Below, one piece after another: positions 34,951 through 44,748 of a stretch of 64,000 bases of DNA (its first letter is position 1; each line of letters begins with the position of its first letter). A model generated the notes under the pieces. The model was not told the origin of the DNA and did not search any database. It worked only from the letters and a program-made list of their open reading frames with translations. Source of the DNA: Blastopirellula marina DSM 3645 (GTDB lineage: Bacteria > Planctomycetota > Planctomycetia > Pirellulales > Pirellulaceae); assembly GCF_000153105.1 (NCBI RefSeq), contig NZ_CH672377.1:728411-792410 (forward strand), read 5' to 3'. The translations under genes were made by a program, and so were the position numbers.

Positions 34951-35565
34951 ATGGAAAGTTTTCAACGCCCACTCGCCGATCCCTTCGTAACCGAAGCCGA
35001 ATTGGTGCAGGGCCTACAGTCGGGTGATCCGGCCGCCTTCGAGCGTTTGGTGCGAGACTACAGCGGGCGGTTGCTCGCGGTGGCTCGTCGCTTTTTGACG
35101 CAAGAGCAAGATGCCCAAGACGCGTTGCAAGATGCGTTCCTGTCAGCATTTCGGTCGATTAGTCGGTTCGAGGGAAACTCGCAGTTGTCGACTTGGCTGC
35201 ACCGCATTGTGGTGAACGCGTCGTTGATGAAATTGCGGACGCGGCGGCGGAAACCGGAAAAGCCGATTGATGACTTGTTGCCGCAATTCTCGGGCAACGG
35301 CCATCGCGATGGTCATGAGCCTGCTTGGGCCGTTACAATCGATACCGCAGTCAACGACCGGGAAATCCGAGAGCTGGTTCGCACAAAGATTGCCGAATTG
35401 CCAGAATCCTACCGTACCGTTTTGCTATTACGCGACATCGAACAGATGAGCACCGAAGAAACGGCGGAAGTTTTGGAACTGACGCCCGGCGCTGTAAAAA
35501 CTCGACTCCATCGTGCACGCCAGGCGCTCAAAACCTTGCTAGATCCTCACATGCAAGGTGCATAA
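34951..35565 (+). CDS. ECF RNA polymerase sigma factor (RpoE-like)
   Basis: A 204-residue sigma-70 family protein. Region 2 is QEQDAQDALQDAFLSAFRSI followed by SRFEGNSQLSTWLHRIVVNA, and region 4 is the helix-turn-helix TEETAEVLELTPGAVKTRLH. Upstream in-frame ATG codons exist, but the ATG at 34951 gives the normal N-terminus for the family. A zinc-finger anti-sigma gene begins two bases after its stop, so the pair forms a standard sigma/anti-sigma module. Confidence 0.95.
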   Translation: MESFQRPLADPFVTEAELVQGLQSGDPAAFERLVRDYSGRLLAVARRFLTQEQDAQDALQDAFLSAFRSISRFEGNSQLSTWLHRIVVNASLMKLRTRRRKPEKPIDDLLPQFSGNGHRDGHEPAWAVTIDTAVNDREIRELVRTKIAELPESYRTVLLLRDIEQMSTEETAEVLELTPGAVKTRLHRARQALKTLLDPHMQGA

Positions 35566-35567
35566 CT

Positions 35568-35846
35568 ATGAACCACGCAAAACTATCCTGCAAAGAGATC
35601 TACGAATATCTCGCCGAGTTTCTCGACCATGCCTTGCCGGCCAACCAGCAAGACGTGATGGAAACGCATCTCGAACATTGTCCTTGCTGCAAACACTACT
35701 TGGATAACTACCGCGAGACGCTGATCTTGGGCAAAGCAGCGTGCTGCAACAAAATGAACCCACCGCCGCCGGCCCCCGATGCGCTGATCAACGCGATCCT
35801 AGAAGCTCGCAAGCAAGGGCCCGACGAGATTCCGCCAACGGAATAA
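35568..35846 (+). CDS. Zinc-finger anti-sigma factor (zf-HC2 type)
   Basis: A 92-residue soluble protein with the anti-sigma zinc motif H34-x3-C38-x2-C41 (HLEHCPCC). It has no membrane helix, so it should act in the cytoplasm, like RsrA-type regulators. Extra cysteines (a CC pair near residue 67) could make it redox-sensitive. This is inference. It starts two bases behind the sigma gene and should bind that sigma factor. Confidence 0.9.
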   Translation: MNHAKLSCKEIYEYLAEFLDHALPANQQDVMETHLEHCPCCKHYLDNYRETLILGKAACCNKMNPPPPAPDALINAILEARKQGPDEIPPTE

Positions 35847-36090
35847 TCGGGCGTAGGGTCCCCTATGCGGACCATCTGCAGCGCAACGATTTCGGCCGAT
35901 GAAATTCAACCGGACGTAAGATTGCCTTACCTCGGTTCTCTGCGCGGTATCGCAACGATGTTTAGCGATTCCCTTGGTCCACACAGCGGACCCGACTTCG
36001 AACAGCGAACGATCGCGTGCTTCCTGCTTCGCGATCGACTAGAATCAAACAGTCGATTCCTCGCTCTATCTCACGCCCAAAGATCGCCTC

Positions 36091-37557
36091 ATGATTCGCC
36101 TTGCTCTCTGCGCTGCTTGCGCGTTGCTGCTGTCCTCTTCTCTCACCCAAGCCGAGAAACCCAATATCCTGTTCATCGCGATCGACGATCAGAACGATTG
36201 GATCGGCTGTCTCGACGGGCATCCTCAAGTTCAAACGCCGCACATCGACGGACTAGCCGCGCGGGGCACGCTGTTCGCCAACGCCCACTGTCAGGCGCCC
36301 CTTTGCAATTCATCACGCACGAGTCTGCTGACCGGGCTGCGACCCAGCACGACCGGCATACATGGCTTGGCGCCCTGGTTTCGCGATGTCGAACCGTTGA
36401 GCGATCTGGTCACCCTGCCGCAGTACTTGCACCAACACGGCTACACGACTTATTCGACCGGCAAGATCTTTCACGGCGGCTATGGTCGTCGCCCCAAGAA
36501 AGACAACGAGTTCGATCATCTTGGCCCGGCCGCTTCGGTTGGCGCGAAGCCGAAAAAAAAGCTGGTCGAAACGCCCAATCCTCACCCGCTGGTCGACTGG
36601 GGAACCTTTCCTCACAAAGACGAAGACAAAGGCGATTTCAAAGTCGCCAGTTGGGCGGTCGATACGCTAGAAGCGAAACCGCAGGAGCCGTTCTTCCTGT
36701 CGGTCGGCTTCTTCCTGCCGCACGTCCCTTGCTACGCGACGCAAAAATGGTTCGACCTCTATCCCGAGGACGAAGTTCAACTGCCGCCGTTCGTCGCAGC
36801 AGATCGGGACGACACTCCCCGCTTCTCGTGGTACATGCACTGGAAGTTGCCGGAACCACGCCAAAAGTTTTTGGTGGAGTCCGGCGAGTGGCGCAATCTC
36901 GTCCGCTCGTACATGGCCTGCACTAGTTTTGTCGATGCTCAAGTCGGCCGCGTGTTGGCGGCGCTCCAGGAACAAGGGTACGCCGACAATACCATCGTGG
37001 TCGTCTGGTCCGATCATGGTTGGCACTTGGGCGAAAAAGGGATCACCGGCAAAAACAGCCTCTGGGATCGTTCGACCCGCGTTCCGCTGATCTTCGCCGG
37101 CCCCGGCGTCGCGATTCAAGGGAAGTGTACGCAGCCGGTTGAACTGCTTGACATCTACCCCACCCTGATCGACCTCTGCGGCCTGCCGGCCAACACCAAC
37201 CTGGAAGGGCACTCCCTCACCCCGCAACTACAAAACGCCGCCACCCAACGAGATCATCCCGCGATCACCACCCACAACCAAGGCAACCACGCCGTCCGCA
37301 CCGAGCGCTGGCGCTACATCCGCTACGCCGACGGATCGGAAGAACTGTACGACATGCAATCCGACCCGCAGGAAATCAACAACCTGGCCGGCAATACAAC
37401 ATTGGCCGATGTGAAAAACGAGCTGGCCGTGTGGTTGCCTAAAGTCGATGTTCCCTCAGCGCCCGGCAGCGCCCACCGCATCTTGTCTTATGACGGCGAG
37501 ACGGCGGTGTGGGAAGGGGAAGTGATCGGAAAGGATGATCCGATTCCGGAGTTGTAA
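36091..37557 (+). CDS. Secreted sulfatase (iduronate-2-sulfatase-like)
   Basis: A 488-residue exported sulfatase of the alkaline-phosphatase superfamily. The signal peptide is IRLALCAACALLLSSSLTQA. The metal-binding IAIDDQNDW block lies at 29-37. The formylglycine site is C72-N-S-S-R76, a CxSxR-type form of the usual CxPxR/CxSxR motif. The second metal site is VVVWSDHGWHLGEKG. Its position within the iduronate-2-sulfatase-like group is suggested by the GTFPHKDEDKGD region. Natural substrates are probably sulfated algal polysaccharides. It is followed nine bases later by a membrane protein gene. Confidence 0.95.
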   Translation: MIRLALCAACALLLSSSLTQAEKPNILFIAIDDQNDWIGCLDGHPQVQTPHIDGLAARGTLFANAHCQAPLCNSSRTSLLTGLRPSTTGIHGLAPWFRDVEPLSDLVTLPQYLHQHGYTTYSTGKIFHGGYGRRPKKDNEFDHLGPAASVGAKPKKKLVETPNPHPLVDWGTFPHKDEDKGDFKVASWAVDTLEAKPQEPFFLSVGFFLPHVPCYATQKWFDLYPEDEVQLPPFVAADRDDTPRFSWYMHWKLPEPRQKFLVESGEWRNLVRSYMACTSFVDAQVGRVLAALQEQGYADNTIVVVWSDHGWHLGEKGITGKNSLWDRSTRVPLIFAGPGVAIQGKCTQPVELLDIYPTLIDLCGLPANTNLEGHSLTPQLQNAATQRDHPAITTHNQGNHAVRTERWRYIRYADGSEELYDMQSDPQEINNLAGNTTLADVKNELAVWLPKVDVPSAPGSAHRILSYDGETAVWEGEVIGKDDPIPEL

Positions 37558-37566
37558 GGGGGACGA

Positions 37567-38355
37567 ATGCAAATCAATCTAAAGACTTGCTTCTCGATTA
37601 CTGCGAGTATCGCATTGATACTCGCGATTGCGGTTCAGATACACTTCTTATGTGCAATCCCGGCGGTCGTCATCATCGCTTGGGCATGGCTTTGGGTTTT
37701 TCGGCCGAAGATTGCCGGGCACATAGGGACCGTCCTAGCGTTTAGCGGAGTTCTGCTATACCTCGCAAGCCAATTGCTGATCCCTTCGCTTGGACATCCA
37801 ACCTATCTATATCAACACGCCGCCGCGCGCCGCCAAACGAGACAGGTCGTCATGGCCCTTTCCGTTTATCAAGCCATCCACCAAGCTTCTCCGCCCAGAT
37901 GCATCTATGGCGCCAACGGACGCCCCATGCATAGCTGGCGTGCGCTTCTGATCCCGATCCTGGAAAACGAGATCGATCCGCAACTCAGCGAATACCGTTT
38001 CGACGAACCGTGGGACAGTCCCCACAATCGAAAATTACACGGCTGCAAATCTCCCTTTCATTTCGATAACGATCCCGGCGCCCCTACGCATACTAGCGTC
38101 GTTGCAATCGTGACCGACCAGGGAGACTCGATGCAGCTAGGTTTCTTCGACGACGATTCAGCAAGCGAAAAACCGGCGCCGACATATCTCATGACCGGCA
38201 AGAATCTCGGCATCCATTGGTTGGCGCCTGAAGATGTTGACTTTGTCGACCCGCAACTGTTTCGCGAGGGAGATCGCAAGCAACCACTGCGAAAAGGGAA
38301 TTTCACGATTCAAAGCAATGGGGACGTCGAGGATACCGGCGAGCCGATCCAGTGA
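37567..38355 (+). CDS. Membrane protein with a DUF1559-like domain
   Basis: A 262-residue protein with two or three membrane helices in the first 75 residues (FSITASIALILAIAVQIHFL, IPAVVIIAWAWLWVF, HIGTVLAFSGVLLYLASQLL). A domain follows that shares the DUF1559 pattern: a GRPMHSWRALLIPILEN block, EYRFDEPWDSPHNRKLHGC, and GIHWLAPEDVDF near the end. The pilin-type N-terminus of most DUF1559 proteins is replaced by these helices. GGGGGA sits ahead of the ATG, and the gene is tightly coupled to the sulfatase. Function unknown. Confidence 0.75.
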   Translation: MQINLKTCFSITASIALILAIAVQIHFLCAIPAVVIIAWAWLWVFRPKIAGHIGTVLAFSGVLLYLASQLLIPSLGHPTYLYQHAAARRQTRQVVMALSVYQAIHQASPPRCIYGANGRPMHSWRALLIPILENEIDPQLSEYRFDEPWDSPHNRKLHGCKSPFHFDNDPGAPTHTSVVAIVTDQGDSMQLGFFDDDSASEKPAPTYLMTGKNLGIHWLAPEDVDFVDPQLFREGDRKQPLRKGNFTIQSNGDVEDTGEPIQ

Positions 38356-38394
38356 CGTTATATTGCCGTTGTACAACGAAATGACGTGTTCTTC

Positions 38395-38445
38395 GCGAAA
38401 GTTGAATTCGTGATTGGGAAGGGTGATCCGATTCTGGACCTGTCG
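38395..38445 (+). pseudogene. Remnant of a second sulfatase C-terminus
   Basis: Reading 38391-38459 in the right frame gives VEFVIGKGDPILDLS, matching the end of the upstream sulfatase (WEGEVIGKDDPIPEL). The DNA also matches (GGTGATCCGATTCTGGACCTG versus GATGATCCGATTCCGGAGTTG, each split here for reading). The rest of the sulfatase copy is missing. It directly precedes the truncated membrane-protein paralogue, as the intact sulfatase precedes the full-length one. Confidence 0.7.
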
Positions 38446-38456
38446 AAAAACCCCAA

Positions 38457-38684
38457 ATGCGAATCAGTTTGATGACATGTTTGGGTCTTACGGCAGGCGC
38501 CGCGCTCTGCGTGTGGGTAGCCATGAAAACGCACATCATCTGCGCCGTGCCGATGGCGATGTTGGTCGTGTGGGCGTTTATCTCGGCAGACCGGCCCAAG
38601 CTGGCGACACAGATTGAAGTCGTCGCTATCGTTTGCGTTGCGGTGGTTCTTTTACTCGGAATGCTTTTGCCGCAAACTTTCTAG
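38457..38684 (+). CDS. Truncated paralogue of the DUF1559-like membrane protein
   Basis: A 75-residue hydrophobic protein. It aligns from its first residue with the N-terminus of the gene at 37567: MRISLMTCLGLTAG against MQINLKTCFSITAS, HIICAVPMAMLVVWAFISAD against HFLCAIPAVVIIAWAWLWVF, RPKLATQI against RPKIAGHI. It stops where the parent's extracellular domain begins. No good ribosome-binding site is visible, so it may not be translated. It is best read as the collapsed second copy of a tandem duplication. Confidence 0.6.
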   Translation: MRISLMTCLGLTAGAALCVWVAMKTHIICAVPMAMLVVWAFISADRPKLATQIEVVAIVCVAVVLLLGMLLPQTF

Positions 38685-39258
38685 ATTCTGTTCAATGCAA
38701 CGCGCGAATCGGCGCCCCTAATGGATAACTCGTCGATCTTGGCGTGTCGCGTGACGACCGCTTCTACTTCAGGTTTATCGCGTCGCTCAGCCCTCAAGCA
38801 GCGATTCTCTATTTGCCATACCCTTGCGTGTCGACCCAGCCGACAAGCGAGTCGAATCAACTGACATGCAGCGGACCGCCGACGACGTGCGACAGACCGC
38901 TGCAAATTGAATCTTGAACGGCGCAGGACATTCGATAAACCGCTGAAATGCCGATTCAAGCATGTCCCCCATACCGACGCAGCAAAACATTGGTTGTGTT
39001 GGCGCAATGCTTGCTATTCACTAGCGAAGCAAATGAGGAAGACGATTTGCGGAATACGTTCCTCGCATGACTCACCAAGAATCCCAGCCGCTACCAACTG
39101 CCCCAATCAGCTGGACGATTCTCACTTCTGCTTCTGATTTAGCCAGTGCGTGTTTCCCTTTCGTGAACCGCCAGTCAGAAGAGGAAAAATCGACAATTAC
39201 CATATTTCCCACTGTTTGCCGATCCGCGCGGCAAAGTAAAAAAGAGGCGATTCGGAGA
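38685..39258. other. Intergenic stretch before a DUF1559 gene
   Basis: 574 bases with no recognisable gene. An in-frame ATG at 39067 extends the downstream DUF1559 gene, but the encoded residues lack family character, so I treat the stretch as non-coding. The final 80 bases are AT-richer and probably hold the DUF1559 promoter and leader. No clear -35/-10 pair was found. Confidence 0.4.
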
Positions 39259-40275
39259 ATGTCACGTCAACGCGGGTTCACGCTCGTTGAACTATTGGTC
39301 GTCATCGCTATTATTGGCGCTCTCATCGCTTTATTGCTTCCAGCGGTGCAACAGGCTCGCGCGGCGGCCCGACGCATGAGTTGCACCAACAATTTGAAGC
39401 AACTGGGTCTGGCGACGCACAACTATGCGTCGACTTATGCCGAAGCGTTCCCCAACGCTGGCTGGGATGGACCTGCTTACCCGAGCGACTATTCGCCGCT
39501 GGCGAAGATATTGCCTTATGTAGAGCAGGAGAATCTGCAGAATCTAATCGACTTCAGCTTCTACATGGGGCATCCCAAGGATGGATTGCCGGTAGAAGTG
39601 CATGCAGCCGCGGGCACAGCCGTCAAAACCTTTCTCTGCCCCAGTGATCCCGGCGAAGCGCTCAGTCAACAGGATGTGGGCGGCGGCACGATCATACCGG
39701 TCGCGGGCGCCAACTATGGGATGAACGCGGGAAGCGGCCAAGACGCGATGTTTCATCCGTCTTTCGGCGCTAACGACGGCATGTGCTGGGTCGAAGCGCA
39801 GGTGAAATTCTCCTCGATCACCGACGGCACAAGCAACACCATCCTGTGGTCGGAATCGGGCATCGGTCCAGGCGACTCTCCCGCTACGGCAACTCCGCTC
39901 CAGGACGCTCAAAAGTATCGTGCGGCGCTGAACAGCGGAGTTGACAGTTTGACCTATGCGGCGGACAGCAACGCCGGCGGATTATCAGCGGTGGAGACGC
40001 AAATCGCAAGCTGGGAAGGAAAGCGACTTACGTCATGGCTGCGAGGCTGCGATCCCAAAGGGCCGTTACTCTGCGGTTTGCTATCGCCCAATAATTCGGC
40101 GCCAGATTTCGTCAACAAATCATCCAAAGCCAACGCCGCGCGCAGTTGGCACACGGGAGGCGTGAACGCCTGCTATACGGATGGCGGCGTTAGTTTTGTC
40201 GCGGACACGATTGATATCAACGTCTGGCACGCAACTTGGACTCGTAGCGGGCAAGAAGTGGAGATCGCGCGTTAA
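39259..40275 (+). CDS. DUF1559 domain protein with pilin-type N-terminus
   Basis: A 338-residue planctomycete-specific protein. The N-terminal methylation/cleavage motif is RQRGFTLVELLVVIAIIGAL, followed by ALLLPAVQQARAAARRMSC. The body has the usual SSITDGTSNTILWSESG block and a C-terminal H-x9-DG element (WHTGGVNACYTDGGVSFVAD). It is probably processed by a prepilin peptidase and exposed at the cell surface. Its function is unknown. The ATG at 39259 is chosen because the methylation motif then sits at the N-terminus. The ABC exporter genes follow. Confidence 0.93.
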   Translation: MSRQRGFTLVELLVVIAIIGALIALLLPAVQQARAAARRMSCTNNLKQLGLATHNYASTYAEAFPNAGWDGPAYPSDYSPLAKILPYVEQENLQNLIDFSFYMGHPKDGLPVEVHAAAGTAVKTFLCPSDPGEALSQQDVGGGTIIPVAGANYGMNAGSGQDAMFHPSFGANDGMCWVEAQVKFSSITDGTSNTILWSESGIGPGDSPATATPLQDAQKYRAALNSGVDSLTYAADSNAGGLSAVETQIASWEGKRLTSWLRGCDPKGPLLCGLLSPNNSAPDFVNKSSKANAARSWHTGGVNACYTDGGVSFVADTIDINVWHATWTRSGQEVEIAR

Positions 40276-40354
40276 GTCAAGGTCGCCATTCTTACCGATC
40301 GTTGTCGCGGACATCCCCAGTCTAGAGTTCTTCTTTCTTCCTGGAAAACGAAGC

Positions 40355-41140
40355 ATGAACGTATCCGATTCTGTCCAACCGCTTTGCGTCGAATACCTGA
40401 CGAAACGTTTTCGCCAGGGGCAGCATTGGGTCGAGGCGCTCCGCGACGTAAGTCTGACGATCGAACGCGGTACGTTCACGGCGATCATGGGAGCCAGCGG
40501 ATCGGGCAAGAGCACGCTCATGCACTTGATGGCGGGCCTTACGTCCCCGGACGCTGGGCAGGTGATCGTCGACGGTCAAAACATTTCCAAACTAAGCGAC
40601 GGTGACCTTACCCGGTTTCGTCGCCAAAAAATTGGCCTCGTCTTTCAGGCGTTCAATCTGATTCCCACGTTGACCGCAGAAGACAACATTACCCTACCGC
40701 TATTCGCGAGCGGTTATTCTGGCGAGATACGCGAAAAGCTGGATGATCTTCTGGATCGATTAGGAATCGCCGAGCGGCGCAAGCATCGCCCTGACGCGCT
40801 CAGCGGCGGAGAACAGCAACGCGTGGCGATCGCGCGAGCCCTGATCACGGATCCGTCGATTGTGCTCGCGGACGAACCGACGGGAAGTCTCGATTCGGCG
40901 ACCGGCGAGGAAACTTGTCGAATCCTCAAAGAACTTTGCACAGAACAAAATCGCACGATCGTCGTGGTTACTCACGAACCATCTGTCGCCGTCTGGGCTG
41001 AAAGAATCATTGTCTTAAAGGATGGCAGACTGCTGGACGAATTTGAGACGGCCAACTTCTGCGATCCCCACTCACTAGCGGCCCATTACCAAGATGTTCT
41101 TCGCGGCGCAGCCCCTGCCGGTACGGAGGTCGCCCAATGA
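40355..41140 (+). CDS. ABC exporter ATP-binding protein (LolD/MacB type)
   Basis: A 261-residue ATPase: Walker [10 protein letters not shown] at 46-54, Q-loop [13 protein letters not shown], signature LSGGEQQR from 149, Walker [11 protein letters not shown] at 171-180 and the H-loop [15 protein letters not shown]. It belongs to the FtsE/LolD/MacB group that works with FtsX-fold permeases in lipoprotein release or peptide/antibiotic efflux. Upstream in-frame ATG codons are inside the DUF1559 gene. The ATG at 40355 is favoured. Its TGA overlaps the permease ATG by four bases. That permease is now disrupted by an insertion sequence, so this ATPase may be orphaned. Confidence 0.93.
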   Translation: MNVSDSVQPLCVEYLTKRFRQGQHWVEALRDVSLTIERGTFTAIMGASGSGKSTLMHLMAGLTSPDAGQVIVDGQNISKLSDGDLTRFRRQKIGLVFQAFNLIPTLTAEDNITLPLFASGYSGEIREKLDDLLDRLGIAERRKHRPDALSGGEQQRVAIARALITDPSIVLADEPTGSLDSATGEETCRILKELCTEQNRTIVVVTHEPSVAVWAERIIVLKDGRLLDEFETANFCDPHSLAAHYQDVLRGAAPAGTEVAQ

Positions 41141-43378
41141 GAATCGTCTTGAAAATTGTCGCTTCCTATATTCGCCAATATCCAGCGCGTTTGGCTTTGA
41201 CTTCGTTGGCGATGGTCGCGTCGGCTTGCATGGTCGTCTGGGTAGTAAGCGGTTATGACGCGCTTGTCTCGCAGTTCGAGGATTTCTCTTCCGAGTATCT
41301 TGGACAACACCACTTTTATGTGGTTCCGGCCCTTCAAGAGAAGTCCTCGGCGGAAGTGAAACCGTCTGTGCCGGAAGGATGGATTGTCCAATTGCAAAAC
41401 GATCCCAATGTCGCGTCTATCGATCTCGGCATGCAATCACGCGTGAAGTTAACCAAGATTTTTGGAGCAACGCCGGCCAACGACAAATCCCAATCACCTG
41501 GAGGCCCCGGTGCACGTCAACGCGGAACGGGCCCCCCTGGTCGCCGCGGTCAGGGGAGACCGCCGGGCGCCGATCGCGGAACAAGTGATGCGTCGAACGC
41601 GAATGCGAGCGGTACTTCCGCCAAGCTCGCAAGCGAAAGCGAAAACGCCGTGCGCATTCCGACCGGCGGCAGATTCTCTTCGGGACCTCCGACGGTTTCG
41701 TTGCTCGGCGCCTCATCCACCGCCCCTCCTTTTCCAATGATCGAAGGGACTTGGATCGACGCGGCGAAGACGGATGGTCACGAAGCGGTCATCAGCCGTG
41801 GATTAGCCGCCGACCATCGAATCGCCTTGGGAAATGAGCTCGAAATTGAAATGGAAGAGGGCCTGTATCGCCTGAAAATCATCGGCATCGTGGATCAGGT
41901 GAAGTCGTTGCCTGTTATCGGCCGGGGGTCTCCTCAACCATCACGTGGCCCCGCGCCGACAGCGCTGTACGTTCCGATCAAAGTCGCCGAGAAAATCAGC
42001 CAACAACCGCTACGTGTTGACTTCGCGGCGATCACTTTGAAAGAGATGGCCACATCCGACGCGTTCCGCAATAACTGGCGGCCCCGGTTCGCGAGTTCGG
42101 ATCCCCCGCTTGCGCTGCAGAGTCCTCAAGATATCGAAACAGAACTTACGCAAAGTCGATCCGCCGAAGGCGTGCGGACGCAGGCCTATTCGGCGACCGG
42201 CATCTCGCTACTCGCATCGCTGTTTATTATTTTCACCACTCTCAGCATGGGCGTCCATGAAAGAGGTCGACAGTTCGCCGTGTTACGCGCAATTGCTCTT
42301 ACTCGCGGTCAGATCGCCGCGATCATCGCGGTCGAAAGTCTCGTGCTGGGCCTCATCGGCTGGGTGGGAGGACTGATCGCCGGCTGGTGCTTGCTGAAAG
42401 TCATCGCCTACTCGCATCCCGATTTCTTGCGGGATGGCGCGACACTGGGAGGCTGGTCCATCGGGCTCTCGGGGGTCTGTGCGTTTGGCGGAGCATTGGC
42501 GGCTTCCATTATCCCGGCTTGGCGCGCCACGCGCGTCAGTCCGCTTGATGCGATGTCGCCGCATTCCATCGCGCCGCCGGCGAAGATGTCGTATTGGAGC
42601 GTGATCGCCGGCATAATTCTCATCGCGCTCAACCCGCTCTTTGTTTTCTTCGTACCCATGTCAGACGAAGTGCGCTACGGCGTCTATTCTGCGATCGGCT
42701 GTACCACGATGGCGATTGGATTCATCCTCTTGGCGCCGCTGGCCATCGTGTTGACCGAGCGTTTTCTTTCCCATCCTCTAGCACGGATATTCGGACTTGA
42801 TCCGCGATTGCTCGCTTCGCAGTTGACAAGCAACTTCTGGCGAACGCTGGGCACATCAGTTGCACTAACGCTAGGACTCGGGCTCTTCATCGCGACGCAA
42901 ATCTGGGGCTACTCGATGCTCAAGCCGTTCGTCCCCGGCGATTGGGCGCCAAACACGCTCGTCAACTTCACCACGGGAGGTCTTCCCGCATCCGAATTCG
43001 CGTCGATCGCCGCAGCGCCCGGCGTCGTTCCAGGCCGCTTTATGCCGCTCGCCGTCGAACAGCCGAAGCTTGCTGAGGATGTAACCGATAGCAATAGCCG
43101 CTCCTCGGTCGCCAGACAAGACAACGTCATTTTGATTGGGCTTGATCCGGAAATAGGCGTCGGCGGCGATGATCCATTATTGGATTTGGATTTTGTCGTC
43201 GGCGACCGCAACGAGGCGGCCCGTAAGCTGGCGACAGGAAATTCATGTCTCGTGCCGGATCATTTCGCCAGCGTTACCGGGTTAGGCGTCGGCGATACGA
43301 TTGTAATGATCCCGCCTTACTCGCCCGGGAAGCTCGTTTCGTACGAGATCGCCGGCGTCGTCACCTTACCGGGCTGGC
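41137..43378 (+). pseudogene. ABC exporter permease, N-terminal part (split by IS)
   Basis: First 747 codons of an FtsX-fold permease. A membrane helix near 13-35 is followed by a MacB-like periplasmic domain with a Gly/Pro/Arg-rich low-complexity loop (GPGARQRGTGPPGRRGQGR). Three helices with the FtsX core MGVHERGRQFAVLRAIALTR lie around 355-460, then more helices and a second periplasmic domain. The frame runs straight into the IS and ends at the transposase stop (44748), giving a predicted 1203-residue permease-transposase fusion. Joining 43378 to 44917 restores an uninterrupted 992-residue permease (2979 bases including stop). Confidence 0.9.
43369..43378. repeat. Target-site duplication, left copy
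   Basis: CCGGGCTGGC occurs immediately before the left inverted repeat and again immediately after the right one (44907-44916). Ten bases is within the range known for IS4-family elements. Removing one copy restores the permease reading frame. Confidence 0.9.
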
Positions 43379-43396
43379 CAGAAGCGTCCGGGATTT
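43379..43396 (+). repeat. Left terminal inverted repeat of the IS
   Basis: CAGAAGCGTCCGGGATTT. Identity with the right end is complete over 18 bases, then diverges (TCTTCGC versus CAGGTTT). Confidence 0.92.
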
Positions 43397-43449
43397 TCTT
43401 CGCAATTTCTTCACTTGCGCCAGCGACTTCAGTTTGTCATGATTTCGAC

Positions 43450-44748
43450 ATGCAGCCGAAATCGCGACAGCGCCGAACGAAACGGGAGTTGGCCGAATTG
43501 CCACTGTGGCCTGATCAGGTCATGGGGGGGAAGTTCGTGCGCTTATTGCAGAAGCAGCTTAGTGAGTTGCGGCGCCGTGACGATTCTCATGGCAATCGCG
43601 AGTTGTTTCTCGATGACGTCTTCGTCACTTACCTGCTCGCCTTTTTTAACCCAACGATTCGCACGCTGCGAACGATCGAAGATTTTAGTCAAACGCAGCA
43701 AGTCCAGCGGCATCTCTCGATTCAAAAAATCTGCCGCACTACGCTTTCCGACTTCCATCGACTCGTCGATCCTCAGCGGCTCGAGCCGATCCTGCAGGCG
43801 CTGCGCGAGCAGTTGAGCCGCAAAGAGGCCGGGCTCGGCCGCGCTGCGAACGACTTATCCGAATTGCTCAAGCGGACCGTCGCCGTCGATGGAACGTTTT
43901 TAGAAGCGGCGGCCGAGGTCGCGTGGGCCGTGCGCGGTTCAAATCAACATGGACGAGAAAATTCGTATATCCGACTCGATTTTCAAGTCGGCGTTACGAG
44001 TTGGGCGCCAGAGATGATTGTCGTCGCCGAACCGGGGCACAGCGAGTCGGCGTCGGCCGCGGCTAACGTGCAAGATGGTCGGCTTTATCTGTACGATCGC
44101 GGCTTCAGCGGCTTCGACGTCATCAACGCGCATTATCATCTGCAAAACGAATCTTGGACTCCCCGCGCGCAGTTCGTTATCCGTTACAAACCGGCTGGCG
44201 GCAATGCGCCGCACCTGGCTGACGCCGACGAAAATCCGCTAAGCGAAAAAGATCTCGCAGCAGGCGTCGTCAGTGATCGGCGCGGCCGTTTTCGCTCGTC
44301 GAAAGCAGCGCGACATATCGTTCTCGATGTGCCGTTGCGCGAGGTGATTATCGAGTATCAAGAGCAGGACGAAACGAAAACCGTGCGTCTGATTACGAAC
44401 TTGCTCGACGTGTCGGCCGAAGTCATCGCCCAGCTCTATCAACAGCGCTGGCAGATCGAACTCTTCTTCCGCTGGTTGAAATGCTTCGCCAATTTCAATC
44501 ACTTGATCAGTCATCACCGCTCGGGCGTGCTGCTCAGCTTCTACGTCGCGGTGATCGCGGCGCTGCTGACCTATCTGCACTTGGGACATCGTCCGAGCAA
44601 GTATATGTTCGTGATGCTGGAGCAAGTCGCCTGCGGCGCAGCGACGTGGGAAGAAATCGCGCCGATCCTACGCGAGCGCGAACGACAGCGTGACGTGGAA
44701 CGAGCATCGGCCGCGAAGCGCCGCGCAAAAAAGAAAGCCGAGTCGTAA
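43450..44748 (+). CDS. IS4-family transposase
   Basis: A 432-residue DDE transposase when started at the first ATG inside the element (MQPKSRQRRTKREL). First catalytic Asp: TVAVDGTFLEAAAEVAW. Second: LYLYDRGFSGFDVI. The family signature Y-x2-R-x3-E-x6-K is exact in YQQRWQIELFFRWLK. The C-terminal end is Lys/Arg/Ala-rich, suited to DNA binding. The frame is continuous with the upstream permease fragment, so translation from the permease start would give a fusion protein. The internal ATG has no strong ribosome-binding site, as is common for transposases. Confidence 0.93.
   Translation: MQPKSRQRRTKRELAELPLWPDQVMGGKFVRLLQKQLSELRRRDDSHGNRELFLDDVFVTYLLAFFNPTIRTLRTIEDFSQTQQVQRHLSIQKICRTTLSDFHRLVDPQRLEPILQALREQLSRKEAGLGRAANDLSELLKRTVAVDGTFLEAAAEVAWAVRGSNQHGRENSYIRLDFQVGVTSWAPEMIVVAEPGHSESASAAANVQDGRLYLYDRGFSGFDVINAHYHLQNESWTPRAQFVIRYKPAGGNAPHLADADENPLSEKDLAAGVVSDRRGRFRSSKAARHIVLDVPLREVIIEYQEQDETKTVRLITNLLDVSAEVIAQLYQQRWQIELFFRWLKCFANFNHLISHHRSGVLLSFYVAVIAALLTYLHLGHRPSKYMFVMLEQVACGAATWEEIAPILRERERQRDVERASAAKRRAKKKAES

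Noticed and set aside
35865..36926. 353-codon plus-strand frame overlapping the sulfatase
   Set aside because: Out of frame with the well-supported sulfatase and Arg/Ser-rich throughout.
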